DNA of 64,000 bases from Enterobacteriaceae bacterium UBA5654 (GCA_002421005.1 DIJC01000004.1:474738-538737); one strand, 5' to 3'. Positions 27,592 through 37,894 are shown, numbered from the stretch's first letter. A program made the numbers and translations. Notes: generated from the letters alone by a model not told the origin.

Positions 27592-28590
27592 TTATGCTGA
27601 CTGCCTGATAATTAAATCAGATCTGAGTAATGCCTCGTCATAGTGATAATGCTGACCGCCGATCTGCGCCAGCAGATATTCCACGGAGATCCGTCCAAGC
27701 TGTTCAATCGGCTGGGCGACGGTCGTCAGCGGGATAGTGACCATTTCTGCCAGCGGCAGGTTATCAAAGCCCATGACTGCAATCTCTTGTGGAACCGCGA
27801 TCCCCCGCGAGGTCAGGCCGGAAATAAGGCCACAGGCGACTTCGTCACTGCCAGCAAATACGGCATCGGGACGCTCTGTGGCGGGCAAAGCGTAAATATG
27901 CTCACCCAGCGCGACGCCATCGGCCCAGGTATGCCTGTGGCGAAACAGCCAGTCTTCTTTAATCACGAGACCGCAGGATTTCATGGCTTCTGTAAAGCCC
28001 CGGTTTCTGCGTTTACCGTGACCGTGCTCATCAAAATTACCGCCTGTGGAATACGCTATTTTCGAATAGCCTTTGCCGATTAAATAATTGATGGCGCGCC
28101 AGGTAGCGTCCTGGTCATCGACCCGCACCACTGGCAAGGTTGTTTCTTTGATGCTGGTATTACACAGCAGGATCGGGCCATATTTTTGATAGGTTTCGAT
28201 GATATTTTTATCATTCTCCACCGCGCACAGTATTAACCCGTCGATAATTTTTTTCTTAAGCAGGTCGAGGCAATTTTTTTCTTCACCGACGCTGTCATGG
28301 TTTTGCACAATAAGCACCGAATAGCCATTTTTACGGGCGGTAACTTCCATCGCATCCACGAGGCTGGCAAAAAACGGGTTGGTGATGCGGGAAATCAGCA
28401 CGCCGATACGATGCGTTTTCACGCCGCGCATTTGCTGCGCCACGGTGCTGGGTTCGTAATCAAGCGCCTTCATCGCCGCAAGAATTTTTTCCTTTTTATC
28501 TTCGGAGATATAAGGATGCTGATTGAGAAAGCGGGACACTGTCGTCACCGAGAGTCCGGCTTTTAACGCCACATCTTTGATGGTTGCCAT
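27592..28590 (-). CDS. LacI/GalR-family transcription regulator
   Basis: A 332-residue repressor. The N-terminal HTH reads MATIKDVALKAGLSVTTVSRFLN, followed by the hinge and a periplasmic-binding-like ligand domain (IGVLISRITNPFFASLVDAME onward, VAVMGFDN near 265). The ATG at 28590 was chosen because ATIKDVA is the conserved family start; eight upstream in-frame codons are ignored. It is the first gene of a regulator-glucosidase-EIIBC cluster on the minus strand and probably represses it until an alpha-glucoside (phosphate) is present. Confidence 0.9.
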   Translation of the reverse strand: MATIKDVALKAGLSVTTVSRFLNQHPYISEDKKEKILAAMKALDYEPSTVAQQMRGVKTHRIGVLISRITNPFFASLVDAMEVTARKNGYSVLIVQNHDSVGEEKNCLDLLKKKIIDGLILCAVENDKNIIETYQKYGPILLCNTSIKETTLPVVRVDDQDATWRAINYLIGKGYSKIAYSTGGNFDEHGHGKRRNRGFTEAMKSCGLVIKEDWLFRHRHTWADGVALGEHIYALPATERPDAVFAGSDEVACGLISGLTSRGIAVPQEIAVMGFDNLPLAEMVTIPLTTVAQPIEQLGRISVEYLLAQIGGQHYHYDEALLRSDLIIRQSA

Positions 28591-28780
28591 AAGATCATAT
28601 GAAATCCTTATCACATGCCGCCAAAATAGGCCGATGAAAGTATTTCGTCAACTCGCACAGAGAAAAATTTGATCGCCTTCACAGCTGGCATTTCCACCCG
28701 CGTCATGGTCAGCCCATTCTCAGCCATTCCCTTTCGTAGTAGCATTCGCCTGATATCGATAATGTGAAACCGGAAAAAGC

Positions 28781-29179
28781 ATGACAACTGCAAACGATGC
28801 CCCGCAGGGCGAACTGGTGCTTCGCACCCTGGCGATGCCAGCAGACACCAATGCGAATGGTGATATTTTTGGCGGCTGGCTGATGTCGCAAATGGATATG
28901 GGCGGCGCGATTCAGGCAAAAGAAATTGCCCAGGGGCGGGTCGTCACCGTGCGCGTGGACGGCATGACGTTTTTGCGCCCGGTGGCGGTCGGTGATGTGG
29001 TGTGCTGCTACGCGCGCTGCGTGAAGAAAGGTAATACGTCAATTACGATTAACGTTGAAGTCTGGGTGAAGAAGGTGTCGTCTGAGCCCATCGGCCAGCG
29101 TTATAAAGCGACCGAGGCGTTGTTTATTTATGTGGCGGTCGATAACGAAGGCAAGCCAAGACCCCTGCCCGCCGCGTAA
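28781..29179 (+). CDS. yciA: Acyl-CoA thioesterase YciA
   Basis: Hotdog-fold thioesterase, 132 residues, the same length as E. coli YciA. It hydrolyses a broad range of acyl-CoAs. The family signature ADTNANGDIFGGWLM (about 21-35) carries the catalytic Asp, and GMTFLRPVAVGD follows. In E. coli the upstream neighbour is yciB and the downstream one tonB; here both neighbours differ. Confidence 0.97.
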   Translation: MTTANDAPQGELVLRTLAMPADTNANGDIFGGWLMSQMDMGGAIQAKEIAQGRVVTVRVDGMTFLRPVAVGDVVCCYARCVKKGNTSITINVEVWVKKVSSEPIGQRYKATEALFIYVAVDNEGKPRPLPAA

Positions 29180-29184
29180 CGCAT

Positions 29185-29205
29185 CGCCCGGCACTGCGCC
29201 GGGCG
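29185..29205. terminator. Hairpin between convergent yciA and yniB
   Basis: An 8-bp stem CGCCCGGC/GCCGGGCG with a 5-base loop. T tracts are poor on both strands. It belongs to a set of similar GCCGGGC hairpins seen at gene ends in this window. Confidence 0.5.
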
Positions 29206-29212
29206 CACTCGC

Positions 29213-29749
29213 TTAAATAAAGCCCAGCAGCGAAAAGAAGAAATAACCGATAATCAGCACTACCACCGGCATGACGTACAGCGGCACGATTTGCAGGAAA
29301 ATAGTATGGCGCGGCACAACAATGCGCGACTCAATTTGCTCGCGGGTCATGCCGTCTGCGCCCTTTGCATTCTCAAGGATCATTTGATCCTGAACCCCTT
29401 CACGCAGGAAGCGCGCCTGGCGGCTCATGCGCGCGCCGGATGACTGTAACGCCAGCCCGACAAAAATCAGCGCGAAAATGATCCAGAACGACACGTTTAC
29501 CCCGTGCTGAAACTCCGGCTGCGGCGAGTTGTACCAGAAAAAATTGAGAAACGGCGTATTGAAACGCATCATTTCAATCATCACATGCGCGAAGTCCAGC
29601 ATGACGGCGTTGATGCCCGCCTGCTTTTCGCTGTGCGCATACATAAATTTCAGAACTGAAATGAGCGTGGAAACGACAGCGGGAATGAAAATCACCCAAC
29701 CCGCGATCCGTTTCAGGATGGCGATGCGTCCAGCTTGTTGATACGTCAT
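29213..29749 (-). CDS. yniB: YniB family inner-membrane protein
   Basis: A 178-residue protein, the same length as E. coli YniB and starting MTYQQAGRIAxLKRxAGWVIF. Three or four membrane segments are visible (about 13-32, 85-103, 155-175) with a cytoplasmic loop containing SRQARFLREG. Function unknown. It is the first gene of the E. coli 39-minute block, joined here to yciA. Confidence 0.94.
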   Translation of the reverse strand: MTYQQAGRIAILKRIAGWVIFIPAVVSTLISVLKFMYAHSEKQAGINAVMLDFAHVMIEMMRFNTPFLNFFWYNSPQPEFQHGVNVSFWIIFALIFVGLALQSSGARMSRQARFLREGVQDQMILENAKGADGMTREQIESRIVVPRHTIFLQIVPLYVMPVVVLIIGYFFFSLLGFI

Positions 29750-29896
29750 GGATTCCCCTCATTGAGACGCTTTGTTATCGCAGCTAATTCTACCTGCTGC
29801 CGCCAATCTTCGCCCGAATTTTAAGGCGGATATGCTATAACAACGGCATTGATCTCGATATTTTCATTTGTGTTCTGACTCCAGAGGAGGAGTGCC

Positions 29897-30565
29897 ATGG
29901 CAGCTTCGCGTCAAATTCTCGCCGCAATTTTTGATATGGATGGTTTACTTATCGACTCGGAACCCTTGTGGGATCGAGCCGAACTGGAGGTGATGGAAAG
30001 CCTGGGCGTGGATATCAGCCGCCGCAACGAGCTGCCTGATTTGCTGGGCCTGCGCATCGATATGGTGGTGGAACTGTGGTACGCCCAGCAACCGTGGAAT
30101 GGTCCAGGTCGGGATGAAGTCACTCAACGCATTATCAGCCGCACCATGAACCTGGTGGACGATGCCCGTCCGCTGCTGCCTGGCGTGCGGGAAGCCGTTG
30201 CGCTGTGCAAGGCTGAAGGGCTGAAAGTCGGGCTGGCGTCAGCGTCGCCGCTGCACATGCTGGAAAACGTCCTCACTATGTTTGGCCTGCGCGATGACTT
30301 TGACGCGCTGGCTTCGGCAGAACGTCTGCCGTACAGCAAGCCGCATCCGCAGGTCTACCTTGACTGTGCGGCGAAGCTGGGGGTTGATCCCCTGACCTGC
30401 GTCACCCTGGAGGATTCGGTGAACGGCATGATTGCCACCAAAGCCGCCAGAATGCGCTCCATTGTCGTTCCCGCCGCTGAAGATCAGCACGATGCACGCT
30501 ATGCGCTCGCCAACGTCAAACTGTCGTCGTTGCGCGATCTGACCGCCGCACACCTGCGGGGTTAA
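29897..30565 (+). CDS. hxpB: Hexitol phosphatase HxpB (YniC), HAD family
   Basis: HAD-superfamily phosphatase of 222 residues, the same length as in E. coli. The motif I nucleophile is in FDMDGLLIDSE (about 13-23), motif II is the Ser in LASAS, and motif III/IV is KPHPQVYLDCAAKLG with LEDSVNG. In E. coli it removes phosphate from 2-deoxyglucose-6-P, sorbitol-6-P and mannitol-1-P. It is a detoxifying or sugar-alcohol phosphatase in the cytoplasm. The ATG follows AGAGGAGGAG. Confidence 0.95.
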   Translation: MAASRQILAAIFDMDGLLIDSEPLWDRAELEVMESLGVDISRRNELPDLLGLRIDMVVELWYAQQPWNGPGRDEVTQRIISRTMNLVDDARPLLPGVREAVALCKAEGLKVGLASASPLHMLENVLTMFGLRDDFDALASAERLPYSKPHPQVYLDCAAKLGVDPLTCVTLEDSVNGMIATKAARMRSIVVPAAEDQHDARYALANVKLSSLRDLTAAHLRG

Positions 30566-30571
30566 ATGTTG

Positions 30572-30596
30572 CGGGCATTCATCTCCTGAATGCCCG
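30572..30596 (+). terminator. Hairpin after hxpB
   Basis: A 10-bp perfect stem CGGGCATTCA/TGAATGCCCG with loop TCTCC, 6 bases after the stop codon, followed by a moderately T-rich stretch. Confidence 0.6.
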
Positions 30597-30658
30597 TCAT
30601 TACTGGTTATTTTCCTGACATTTGTGACAAAGAGTTACAACGTCACCTCTTTCGCCTA

Positions 30659-30692
30659 CTGTATAAAAACCCTATACTGGATGAATTGACAG
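30659..30692 (+). promoter_or_regulatory. Candidate LexA boxes upstream of ydjM
   Basis: CTGGATGAATTGACAG (30677-30692) keeps the CTG-N10-CAG core of the LexA box. A second, weaker CTGTATAAAAACCCTA starts at 30659. E. coli ydjM is a LexA-regulated SOS gene, so regulation in common is expected. The second box has CTA in place of CAG. Confidence 0.6.
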
Positions 30693-30714
30693 TTTAGCGA
30701 GTTTTACCTTAATC

Positions 30715-31305
30715 ATGACGGCGGAAGGCCACCTCCTTTTTTCTATTGCCTGCGCGGTGTTTGCCAAAAACGCCGAGCTTACGCCTGTGCTTGCGCAGGG
30801 GGACTGGTGGCACATTGTTCCCTCCGCAATCCTCACCTGCCTGCTGCCTGATATTGATCATCCGCAGTCCTTTCTTGGTCAGCGGCTGAGATGGATTTCC
30901 CGGCCGGTCGCCAGAGCTTTCGGGCACCGGGGCTTTACCCACAGTCTGCTGGCGGTATTTATCGGGCTGACGCTGTGCTATCTGAAAATCCCGGAAAGTT
31001 GGGTGATCCCGGCTGACGCGGTGCAGGGTCTGGTGCTGGGTTACTTAAGCCATATCCTTGCTGATATGCTCACCCCCGCCGGGGTTCCGCTGTTGTGGCC
31101 CTGCCGCTGGCGTTTCCGGCTGCCGCTTCTCGCGCCGCGCAAAGGCAACCAGCTTGAACGCGTGCTGTGCATGGCGCTGTTCGCCTGGGCTATCTGGATG
31201 CCGCAAAATCTGCCGGATAACAGCGCCGTGCGCTGGTCCTCCAGCATGATCAATTCTCTGCAAACCAGCTTTTACCGTCTGATTAATCAGCAATTTGGGC
31301 ATTAA
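30715..31305 (+). CDS. ydjM: SOS-regulated membrane-bound metal-dependent hydrolase YdjM
   Basis: A 196-residue inner-membrane protein of the YdjM/LexA-regulated DUF457 family, the same length as in E. coli. Four membrane segments are visible, and conserved residues HLLF, LLPDIDHPQS, GHRGFTHSL and SHILADMLTPAG probably bind metal. The substrate is unknown. Possible LexA boxes lie just upstream. Confidence 0.93.
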   Translation: MTAEGHLLFSIACAVFAKNAELTPVLAQGDWWHIVPSAILTCLLPDIDHPQSFLGQRLRWISRPVARAFGHRGFTHSLLAVFIGLTLCYLKIPESWVIPADAVQGLVLGYLSHILADMLTPAGVPLLWPCRWRFRLPLLAPRKGNQLERVLCMALFAWAIWMPQNLPDNSAVRWSSSMINSLQTSFYRLINQQFGH

Positions 31306-31433
31306 ACGCCCGCTTATTTCATTTAAGGCATAAACCATTCCATTTGGATATAAGACCAACATCACACTTCTGCTACTCTTGCGCCATCCGAGTCGGCGAT
31401 GATACGTCGACCACCATATAAAGGAGAACGGGG

Positions 31434-32825
31434 ATGAATTTTCCATTAGTGGCGAACATTATCGTGTTCGTGATTTTGCTATTTGTGCTGGGGCAAACCC
31501 GTCATAAACAGTGGAGTCTGGCAAAAAAAGTGCTGGCAGGTCTGGTACTGGGGGTGGTCTTCGGGCTGGCGCTGCAATTTATTTACGGCGACGAAAGCCC
31601 GGTGCTGAAAAGCTCCATTCAGTGGTTTAACATCGTCGGCAACGGCTATGTGCAACTGCTGCAAATGATCGTCATGCCGCTGGTGTTTGCCTCTATTTTA
31701 AGCGCGGTGGCGCGTCTGCATAATGCCGCCCAGCTGGGTAAAATCAGCGTGCTGACCATTGGCACCCTGCTGTTTACCACTCTGATTGCCGCGCTGGTTG
31801 GGGTTCTGGTGACCAATCTGTTCGGTCTTTCTGCCGAAGGTCTGGTGCAGGGCGCAGCCGAAACGGCTCGCCTGAACGCGATTGAGACTAACTACGCGGG
31901 CAAAATCGCCGATTTAACCGTGCCGCAGTTAATCCTCTCTTTTGTACCGAAAAACCCGTTTGCCGATCTGACCGGGGCCAGCCCGACCTCTATCATCAGC
32001 GTGGTGATCTTTGCCGCGTTCCTCGGCGTGGCGGCGCTGAAACTGCTGAAAGATGACGTGGAAAAAGGGCAGCGCGTACTGACCGCTATCGACACCCTGC
32101 AAAGCTGGGTGATGAAGCTGGTGCGTCTGGTGATGCAGGTCACGCCTTACGGGGTGCTGGCGCTGATGACCAAAGTGGTCGCTGGCTCCAACCTTCAGGA
32201 CATCATTAAGCTCGGCAGCTTCGTTATTGCCTCTTATCTGGGGCTGGGGATCATGTTTGTGGTCCACGGCATTCTGCTGGGCGTTAACGGTATCAGCCCG
32301 CTGAAATATTTCCGCAAGGTCTGGCCGGTGCTGACCTTTGCGTTCACCAGCCGTTCCAGCGCGGCCAGCATTCCGCTGAACGTGGAAGCCCAGACGCGCC
32401 GTCTCGGCGTACCGGAATCTATCGCCAGCTTTGCCGCCTCTTTTGGCGCCACCATTGGTCAGAACGGCTGTGCCGGGCTGTATCCGGCGATGCTGGCGGT
32501 GATGGTTGCCCCGACGGTAGGCATTAACCCGCTGGATCCGGTGTGGATTGCTACTCTGGTGGGTATTGTGACGGTGAGTTCTGCCGGTGTGGCGGGCGTT
32601 GGTGGCGGTGCGACGTTTGCCGCGCTGATTGTCCTGCCCGCGATGGGCCTGCCGGTTACCCTGGTCGCACTGCTGATCTCCGTGGAGCCGCTGATCGATA
32701 TGGGCCGTACCGCGCTGAACGTTAGCGGTTCCATGACCGCCGGGACGCTGACCAGCCAGTGGCTGAAACAGACCGATAAAACCATTCTTGAGAGCGAAGA
32801 CGAAGCCGAACTGGCTCATCGTTAA
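31434..32825 (+). CDS. tcyP: L-cystine symporter TcyP (YdjN)
   Basis: Dicarboxylate/amino-acid:cation symporter family protein of 463 residues, matching E. coli TcyP. It imports L-cystine with sodium or protons across the inner membrane. About eight membrane segments are visible, with the family Ser-rich loop [13 protein letters not shown] (about 305) and the re-entrant [15 protein letters not shown]. The ATG follows AAAGGAG. In E. coli it is activated by CysB; I did not identify a CysB site. It is followed directly by cedA; the E. coli ydjO gene is absent. Confidence 0.96.
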   Translation: MNFPLVANIIVFVILLFVLGQTRHKQWSLAKKVLAGLVLGVVFGLALQFIYGDESPVLKSSIQWFNIVGNGYVQLLQMIVMPLVFASILSAVARLHNAAQLGKISVLTIGTLLFTTLIAALVGVLVTNLFGLSAEGLVQGAAETARLNAIETNYAGKIADLTVPQLILSFVPKNPFADLTGASPTSIISVVIFAAFLGVAALKLLKDDVEKGQRVLTAIDTLQSWVMKLVRLVMQVTPYGVLALMTKVVAGSNLQDIIKLGSFVIASYLGLGIMFVVHGILLGVNGISPLKYFRKVWPVLTFAFTSRSSAASIPLNVEAQTRRLGVPESIASFAASFGATIGQNGCAGLYPAMLAVMVAPTVGINPLDPVWIATLVGIVTVSSAGVAGVGGGATFAALIVLPAMGLPVTLVALLISVEPLIDMGRTALNVSGSMTAGTLTSQWLKQTDKTILESEDEAELAHR

Positions 32826-32833
32826 TCGCGCTT

Positions 32834-32857
32834 GCCGGGAGGCGTTCGCTTCCCGGC
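32834..32857 (+). terminator. Terminator after tcyP
   Basis: A 7-bp GCCGGGA/TCCCGGC stem, extendable inward to 10 pairs, 8 bases after the stop, followed by TCCTTTCATTT. It lies between convergent tcyP and cedA. Confidence 0.65.
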
Positions 32858-32866
32858 TCCTTTCAT

Positions 32867-33109
32867 TTACTCGCCAGCGATATCGCCTTCCTGACGCATT
32901 TGCGTTGCCCAGCGCTGGGCCGATTCCGGCACGCTGAACGCCTGCGAGCGGCGAAACTCTTCGCCCATCATTACGAAAGCCACATACTTACCGCGCAGCA
33001 GCCAGACGTCCTGAAAACCCTCCATTTTGACCGCATGTTCCGGCGGCGCAGGCTCGATTCGAGGTACGTAGCTGATGACAGGGCGATTTTGTTGTCGAAG
33101 CGTTTTCAT
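32867..33109 (-). CDS. cedA: Cell division modulator CedA
   Basis: A small 80-residue protein, the same length as E. coli CedA, with the conserved RQQNRPVISYVPRxEPAPPEHA start and VPESAQRWA segment. E. coli CedA binds DNA and RNA polymerase and relieves the division block caused by over-initiating DnaA. It is transcribed towards tcyP and divergent from katE. Confidence 0.95.
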   Translation of the reverse strand: MKTLRQQNRPVISYVPRIEPAPPEHAVKMEGFQDVWLLRGKYVAFVMMGEEFRRSQAFSVPESAQRWATQMRQEGDIAGE

Positions 33110-33288
33110 AAAAAGTTAATTCACTAAGCAGTACACAAACAGACTCCTATGATAGCCGAAATGCCCCCCGCGCGTCGCGTCGGGTGTGCTTTGCTGTCTG
33201 TAAAAGCGTATCAGGGCGGCAAGCGAGCGCAAAAACCGCCTGAAGGATGTCATCTTGCCTGCTTCCCCTGCCCGTCCGTCAGATTGTT

Positions 33289-33297
33289 CTATAGTTA
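33289..33297 (+). promoter_or_regulatory. Candidate sigma-S-type -10 of katE
   Basis: CTATAGTTA resembles the sigma-S -10 (CTATACTT) and lies about 60 bases upstream of the katE start. No good -35 is present, which is usual for such promoters. E. coli katE is strongly sigma-S dependent. Confidence 0.45.
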
Positions 33298-33355
33298 GAA
33301 GGGCTTTTTAAATTAGCAACGACCTTTTCAGCAATGAAAACAGGAGACGAGTGCA

Positions 33356-35614
33356 ATGTCGCAGGATCATAAAAAAAGTAAAACGCATACTTCGCCAGTC
33401 CATGATGAGAGAGAAGCACAGCCAGGGCTGGACTCACTGGCTCCCGAAGATGGCTCCCATCGCCCCGATCCGGTTCCCACCCCGCCAGGCGCACAGCCGA
33501 CCGCGCCGGGTAGCCTGAAGGCACCGGACACCGAAAGCGAAAAACTCACCGCGCTGGGCGCGTTTCGTAAAGGCAGCGAAGATGAAGCGCTGACCACAAA
33601 CCAGGGCGTTAAAATCGCCAACGATCAAAATTCGCTGCGCGCCGGATCGCGTGGCCCCACGCTGCTGGAAGATTTTATCCTGCGCGAGAAAATCACCCAT
33701 TTCGACCACGAGCGTATCCCGGAGCGTATCGTCCACGCGCGTGGCTCGGCGGCGCACGGCTTCTTCCAGCCGTATAAAGATTTGAGCGATATTACCAAAG
33801 CCGATTTCTTAAGCGACCCGGAAAAGAAAACGCCGGTTTTCGTGCGTTTTTCGACCGTTCAGGGCGGTGCTGGCTCGGCGGATACCGTGCGCGATATTCG
33901 CGGCTTTGCTACCAAATTTTATACTGAAGAAGGCATCTTTGATTTAGTCGGCAACAACACGCCGGTGTTTTTCATTCAGGATGCGCATAAGTTCCCCGAC
34001 TTTGTTCACGCGGTGAAACCGGAGCCACACTGGGCGATCCCGCAGGGCGGTTCTGCGCACGACACTTTCTGGGATTATGTCTCCCTGCAACCGGAAACGC
34101 TGCACAACGTGATTTGGGCGATGTCCGATCGCGGCCTGCCGCGCAGCCTGCGCACGATGGAAGGTTTTGGCATTCATACCTTCCGCCTGATTAACGCTGA
34201 AGGCAAAGCCACTTTTGTTCGCTTCCACTGGAAACCGGTGGCGGGTAAAGCGTCGATGGTGTGGGATGAGTCGCAAAAACTGACCGGACGTGACCCGGAT
34301 TTCCATCGCCGTGAACTATGGGAGGCCATTGAAGCGGGCGATTTCCCGGAATTTGAGCTGGGCTTCCAGCTGATCCCGGAAGAAGATGAATTCAAATTCG
34401 ACTTCGACCTGCTCGATCCGACCAAGCTGATCCCGGAAGAGTTGGTGCCGGTACAACTGGTCGGCAAAATGGTCCTCAATCGTAACCCGGATAACTTCTT
34501 TGCGGAAAACGAACAGGTCGCGTTCCACCCAGGGCACATCGTGCCGGGGCTGGATTTCACCAACGATCCGCTGCTACAGGGCCGTCTGTTCTCGTATACC
34601 GATACGCAAATCAGCCGCCTCGGCGGACCAAACTTCCATGAAATTCCGATTAACCGCCCGACCTGCCCGTATCACAATTTCCAGCGTGACGGGATGCACC
34701 GGATGGATATCGACACCAACCCGGCCAACTACGAGCCGAACTCGATTAACGATAACTGGCCACGCGAAACGCCACCGGCCCCTAAACGCGGCGGTTTCGA
34801 AAGCTATCAGGAGCGGGTGGACGGCAATAAAGTGCGCGAGCGCAGCCCGTCATTCGGCGAATATTATTCGCATCCGCGCCTGTTCTGGAACAGCCAGACG
34901 CCGGTAGAACAGCAGCATATTATCGACGCTTATAGCTTCGAACTTTCGAAAGTGAGCCGCCCGTATATTCGCGAGCGCGTGGTGGATCATCTGGCGTGTA
35001 TCGACCTGAAACTGGCGCAGGGCGTTGCCGATAATCTGGGGATTGTGCTGACGGATGAACAACTCGCGATTACCCCGCCGCCGGACGTAAACGGCCTGAA
35101 GAAAGATCCGTCCCTGAGCCTGTACGCCATTCCCGGCGGCAGCGTGAAAGGCCGCGTGGTGGGCGTTCTGCTGAACGAGAAAACCAGCGCCAGCGACCTG
35201 CTTGAACTGCTGAAAGGGCTGAAGGCGGAGGGCGTACATGCCAAACTGCTGTATTCCCGGATGGGCGAGATTGCTGCCGATGACGGCACGGCGCTGAACG
35301 TGATGGCCACCTTCGCCGGTGCGCCTTCCCTGACCGTGGATGCGGTCGTGGTTCCGGGCGGTGATTTGTCGAGCCTGAAAGACAGCGGCGATGCGATTTA
35401 CTATCTGCTGGAAGCGTATAAACATCTGAAACCGATTGTGCTGGCGGGCGATGCGCGGCAGTTCAAAACGGTGCTGAACGTCGATGCGCAGGGCGAAGAA
35501 GGTATTGTTGAAGGTGACAGCCTTTCGTCGTCAACGGTACAGGAGCTGATTACACTACTGGCGGCGCACCGTGTCTGGTCACGCTCCAGTAAGATTTCGG
35601 CTATTCCGGCGTAA
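33356..35614 (+). CDS. katE: Catalase HPII KatE
   Basis: Large-subunit heme catalase of 752 residues (753 in E. coli). It splits hydrogen peroxide to water and oxygen in stationary phase. The catalytic His is His127 in [12 protein letters not shown], and the heme-ligand Tyr is in [14 protein letters not shown] near 414. The C-terminal flavodoxin-like domain typical of HPII (about 600-750, [16 protein letters not shown]) is present. The first 75 residues are a polar arm. A strong terminator follows. Confidence 0.98.
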   Translation: MSQDHKKSKTHTSPVHDEREAQPGLDSLAPEDGSHRPDPVPTPPGAQPTAPGSLKAPDTESEKLTALGAFRKGSEDEALTTNQGVKIANDQNSLRAGSRGPTLLEDFILREKITHFDHERIPERIVHARGSAAHGFFQPYKDLSDITKADFLSDPEKKTPVFVRFSTVQGGAGSADTVRDIRGFATKFYTEEGIFDLVGNNTPVFFIQDAHKFPDFVHAVKPEPHWAIPQGGSAHDTFWDYVSLQPETLHNVIWAMSDRGLPRSLRTMEGFGIHTFRLINAEGKATFVRFHWKPVAGKASMVWDESQKLTGRDPDFHRRELWEAIEAGDFPEFELGFQLIPEEDEFKFDFDLLDPTKLIPEELVPVQLVGKMVLNRNPDNFFAENEQVAFHPGHIVPGLDFTNDPLLQGRLFSYTDTQISRLGGPNFHEIPINRPTCPYHNFQRDGMHRMDIDTNPANYEPNSINDNWPRETPPAPKRGGFESYQERVDGNKVRERSPSFGEYYSHPRLFWNSQTPVEQQHIIDAYSFELSKVSRPYIRERVVDHLACIDLKLAQGVADNLGIVLTDEQLAITPPPDVNGLKKDPSLSLYAIPGGSVKGRVVGVLLNEKTSASDLLELLKGLKAEGVHAKLLYSRMGEIAADDGTALNVMATFAGAPSLTVDAVVVPGGDLSSLKDSGDAIYYLLEAYKHLKPIVLAGDARQFKTVLNVDAQGEEGIVEGDSLSSSTVQELITLLAAHRVWSRSSKISAIPA

Positions 35615-35635
35615 CCGGGATCCGGCATCAACAAA

Positions 35636-35668
35636 ACCGCAGCGCCAGAAGCGCTGCGGTTTTTTTTT
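35636..35668 (+). terminator. Terminator after katE
   Basis: A 10-bp stem ACCGCAGCGC/GCGCTGCGGT with loop CAGAA, then eight more T residues (35661-35668). Four A residues upstream let it act weakly in the other direction for chbG, whose stop codon touches the T tract. Confidence 0.9.
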
Positions 35669-36425
35669 ACAGGTCGCTAAAGTGACCCAGTCTGAAACCT
35701 CGTTCGGCAATGGCGGCTTTCAGCGTCTCTGACGTCAGCACGTCCAGTTCTTCCAGACGCGGGAAGCAATATTTGCTCGCCTGCAACGGCTTATCGACCA
35801 GCCCCGGATGGCACATCAGTTCCAGCGATTTATCGCCACGGGCAATGGACCGATCGAGTATGTCGAGAAAAAACGCTGCGGAGACATTTTCCGCATAGAA
35901 ATTGCTGGCAAAACCGTCGCTGCTGCGCTCGTCGCTCAGGGTGATATTTCTTTCCGCCACCACCTCACGGTCGATGCGGATCGGCAGACCCTTCTCATGG
36001 GCAAACTGCGCCACCAGCGGATAAACCTGCGGGATCAGATGCACATGGTGATGGCCGTCGATATGCGTCGGTGAGCGGCCAAAAACCTGCAGAAAACGCT
36101 GATATTGCGCATTCAGCTCGCCCTTAACCTCGTCAAGATCCAGTTTGCCCTGCTCTGCGACTTCCCAGATCCACTTGCCCAGCATGCCGTCGCGGGTCAG
36201 CGACGGCATCGCGGTCAGCGGGCGACCAAAGCTCAGCACAAAGTGTAGCCCCACCCCCAGTTGCGGCGTTTCAGCCCTCAGACGCGCGGCGTGCTCAATA
36301 GCGGGGGCATTCATCATTGCGGTGGTTGACGTCACCACCCCTTCACGCACGGCGTCAATGATGCCGTAGTTCACGCCTTTACTCAGACCAAAGTCATCAG
36401 CGTTAACGATCAATAAACGTTGCAC
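35667..36425 (-). CDS. chbG: Chitooligosaccharide deacetylase ChbG
   Basis: YdjC-family deacetylase of 252 residues (249 in E. coli). It removes one acetyl group from chitobiose-6-phosphate or chitotriose-phosphate, which is needed for ChbR activation and ChbF hydrolysis. Metal ligands are in NADDFGLS (about 8-15), [10 protein letters not shown] (about 120-129) and the catalytic region near MCHPG. I chose the GTG at 36425, which follows AAGGAGG and gives the [12 protein letters not shown] start; the open frame extends further but into chbF. Last gene of the chb operon. Confidence 0.94.
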   Translation of the reverse strand: MQRLLIVNADDFGLSKGVNYGIIDAVREGVVTSTTAMMNAPAIEHAARLRAETPQLGVGLHFVLSFGRPLTAMPSLTRDGMLGKWIWEVAEQGKLDLDEVKGELNAQYQRFLQVFGRSPTHIDGHHHVHLIPQVYPLVAQFAHEKGLPIRIDREVVAERNITLSDERSSDGFASNFYAENVSAAFFLDILDRSIARGDKSLELMCHPGLVDKPLQASKYCFPRLEELDVLTSETLKAAIAERGFRLGHFSDL

Positions 36426-36441
36426 AATCCGCCTCCTTTCC

Positions 36442-37791
36442 TTAATGCGGTTGATTAAATCCGGCAATAGCTTTAGCGAACCGGGGCAGATGTTCCTGGT
36501 GCGCCAGCAGCAGTTCGCGCACCAGCACTTCGGCATCACTATCAGACGGCATCAGCGGGTTCAGCGTCAGCGCCAGCAGCGCATCGTTAAATTCCCCGCT
36601 CAGCGCCGCCCTGCTCGCGGCAATTTCGAAGCACTTAATGGAATGGATCAAACCCAGCACATTTTCATCAAAATGGGTAATGCGCGGATGCGGCGTCGCA
36701 CCTTCGCGGCCCAGCAGACAGGTCATTTCTACCGTCCAGTCCTGCGGGATATTCTGCACGCTTCCTTTGTGCGGAATATTGATGTAGTGCTCGGTTTGCT
36801 TATCATTATAAATAGCGTTGATCACTTCACAGGCCGCATCGGAGTAATATGCGCCGCCGCGTTGCTCAAGCTCTTTCGGTTTGATATTCAGATTGGGATC
36901 TTTATACAGTTCAAAAAGCTGTTTCTCCAGCTTCTGTACCACCTGCGCACGCGCTCCGCCCTTGTAGAATTCGCCCATTTCGATCGCCAGCATCTCTTTA
37001 TGCTTAAAGTAGTACAGCAGGTAAGAGCACGGCAGCAGTCTTAGCGAGCGAATCAGCCCTTCATTAAACGGCAGGCTGAAGATATTTTTAACCGAACTGG
37101 CGGTCAGAGTGCCGGATGCCACGCCGTCAATCAGCTCATCAAAACGGGATTTGCCGTTCACCAGCACATCTTTCAGGAACACCATATGGTTCAGGCCAAA
37201 GAGATCGATAGACAGGTCGTCGCTCTCTTCAAGCTTCAGCACGTCGCGCACAAACATTTTCATGCCGATGGGCACGTTGCACACGCCGATAAAGCGTTTA
37301 AAGTTGGTGTGACGATAAACCGCTTCGGTCACCATGCCAGCCGGGTTGGTGAAGTTAATCACCCACGCGTTCGGGCAGATTTCCTCAACGTCATTAATAA
37401 TGTCGAAAATAACCGGAATAGTGCGCATCCCTTTAAACAGGCCGCCAGCGCCGTTAGTTTCCTGGCCGAGATAGCCGTGGCTAAGCGGAATGCGCTCATC
37501 TTTTTCACGGGCCTTAAGTTGACCTACGCGGAACTGGGTGGTGACGAAATCAGCGCCCTGCAATGCCTCTCGGCGATCCAGCGTTTTATACACTTTCAGC
37601 GGCACTCCGGCTTTTTCCACCATCCGCTGGCACAGGTTATAAATGATATCCAGTTTTTCCTGACCTTCCTCAATATCCACCAGCCATAATTCGCTTACCG
37701 GTAATTCAGCATGGCGCTTAATAAAACCTTCGAGTAATTCCGGGGTATAGCTACTGCCACCGCCAATGGTGACAACTTTTAATTTTTTCAT
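36442..37791 (-). CDS. chbF: 6-phospho-beta-glucosidase / diacetylchitobiose-6-phosphate hydrolase ChbF
   Basis: GH4 enzyme of 449 residues, the same length as E. coli ChbF. It cleaves monodeacetylated chitobiose-6-phosphate with NAD+ and a divalent metal. The Rossmann start [17 protein letters not shown] is at 5-21, [12 protein letters not shown] near 150 and the metal Cys in IGVCNVPIG near 172. The ATG has a GGAG site upstream. It lies between chbR and chbG; the chbF-chbG gap is 16 bases. Confidence 0.97.
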   Translation of the reverse strand: MKKLKVVTIGGGSSYTPELLEGFIKRHAELPVSELWLVDIEEGQEKLDIIYNLCQRMVEKAGVPLKVYKTLDRREALQGADFVTTQFRVGQLKAREKDERIPLSHGYLGQETNGAGGLFKGMRTIPVIFDIINDVEEICPNAWVINFTNPAGMVTEAVYRHTNFKRFIGVCNVPIGMKMFVRDVLKLEESDDLSIDLFGLNHMVFLKDVLVNGKSRFDELIDGVASGTLTASSVKNIFSLPFNEGLIRSLRLLPCSYLLYYFKHKEMLAIEMGEFYKGGARAQVVQKLEKQLFELYKDPNLNIKPKELEQRGGAYYSDAACEVINAIYNDKQTEHYINIPHKGSVQNIPQDWTVEMTCLLGREGATPHPRITHFDENVLGLIHSIKCFEIAASRAALSGEFNDALLALTLNPLMPSDSDAEVLVRELLLAHQEHLPRFAKAIAGFNQPH

Positions 37792-37894
37792 GTCAACTCC
37801 AGTACAGTTAATGGTAGCCGTGGTGAAATAATTCACCAGACCCATAGTCGATTGCAATATTATTAAATCCAAACGGATATTCAGCGAAAAAATA

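Noticed and set aside
30566..31433. Small membrane protein gene yniD near ydjM
   Set aside because: E. coli carries a 35-residue yniD in this neighbourhood, but no matching start or hydrophobic short frame is seen in the gaps on either side of ydjM.
31929..32819. 296-codon minus-strand open frame opposite tcyP
   Set aside because: Composition is very rich in His, Gln and Arg, as expected for the antisense of a membrane transporter; no start context.
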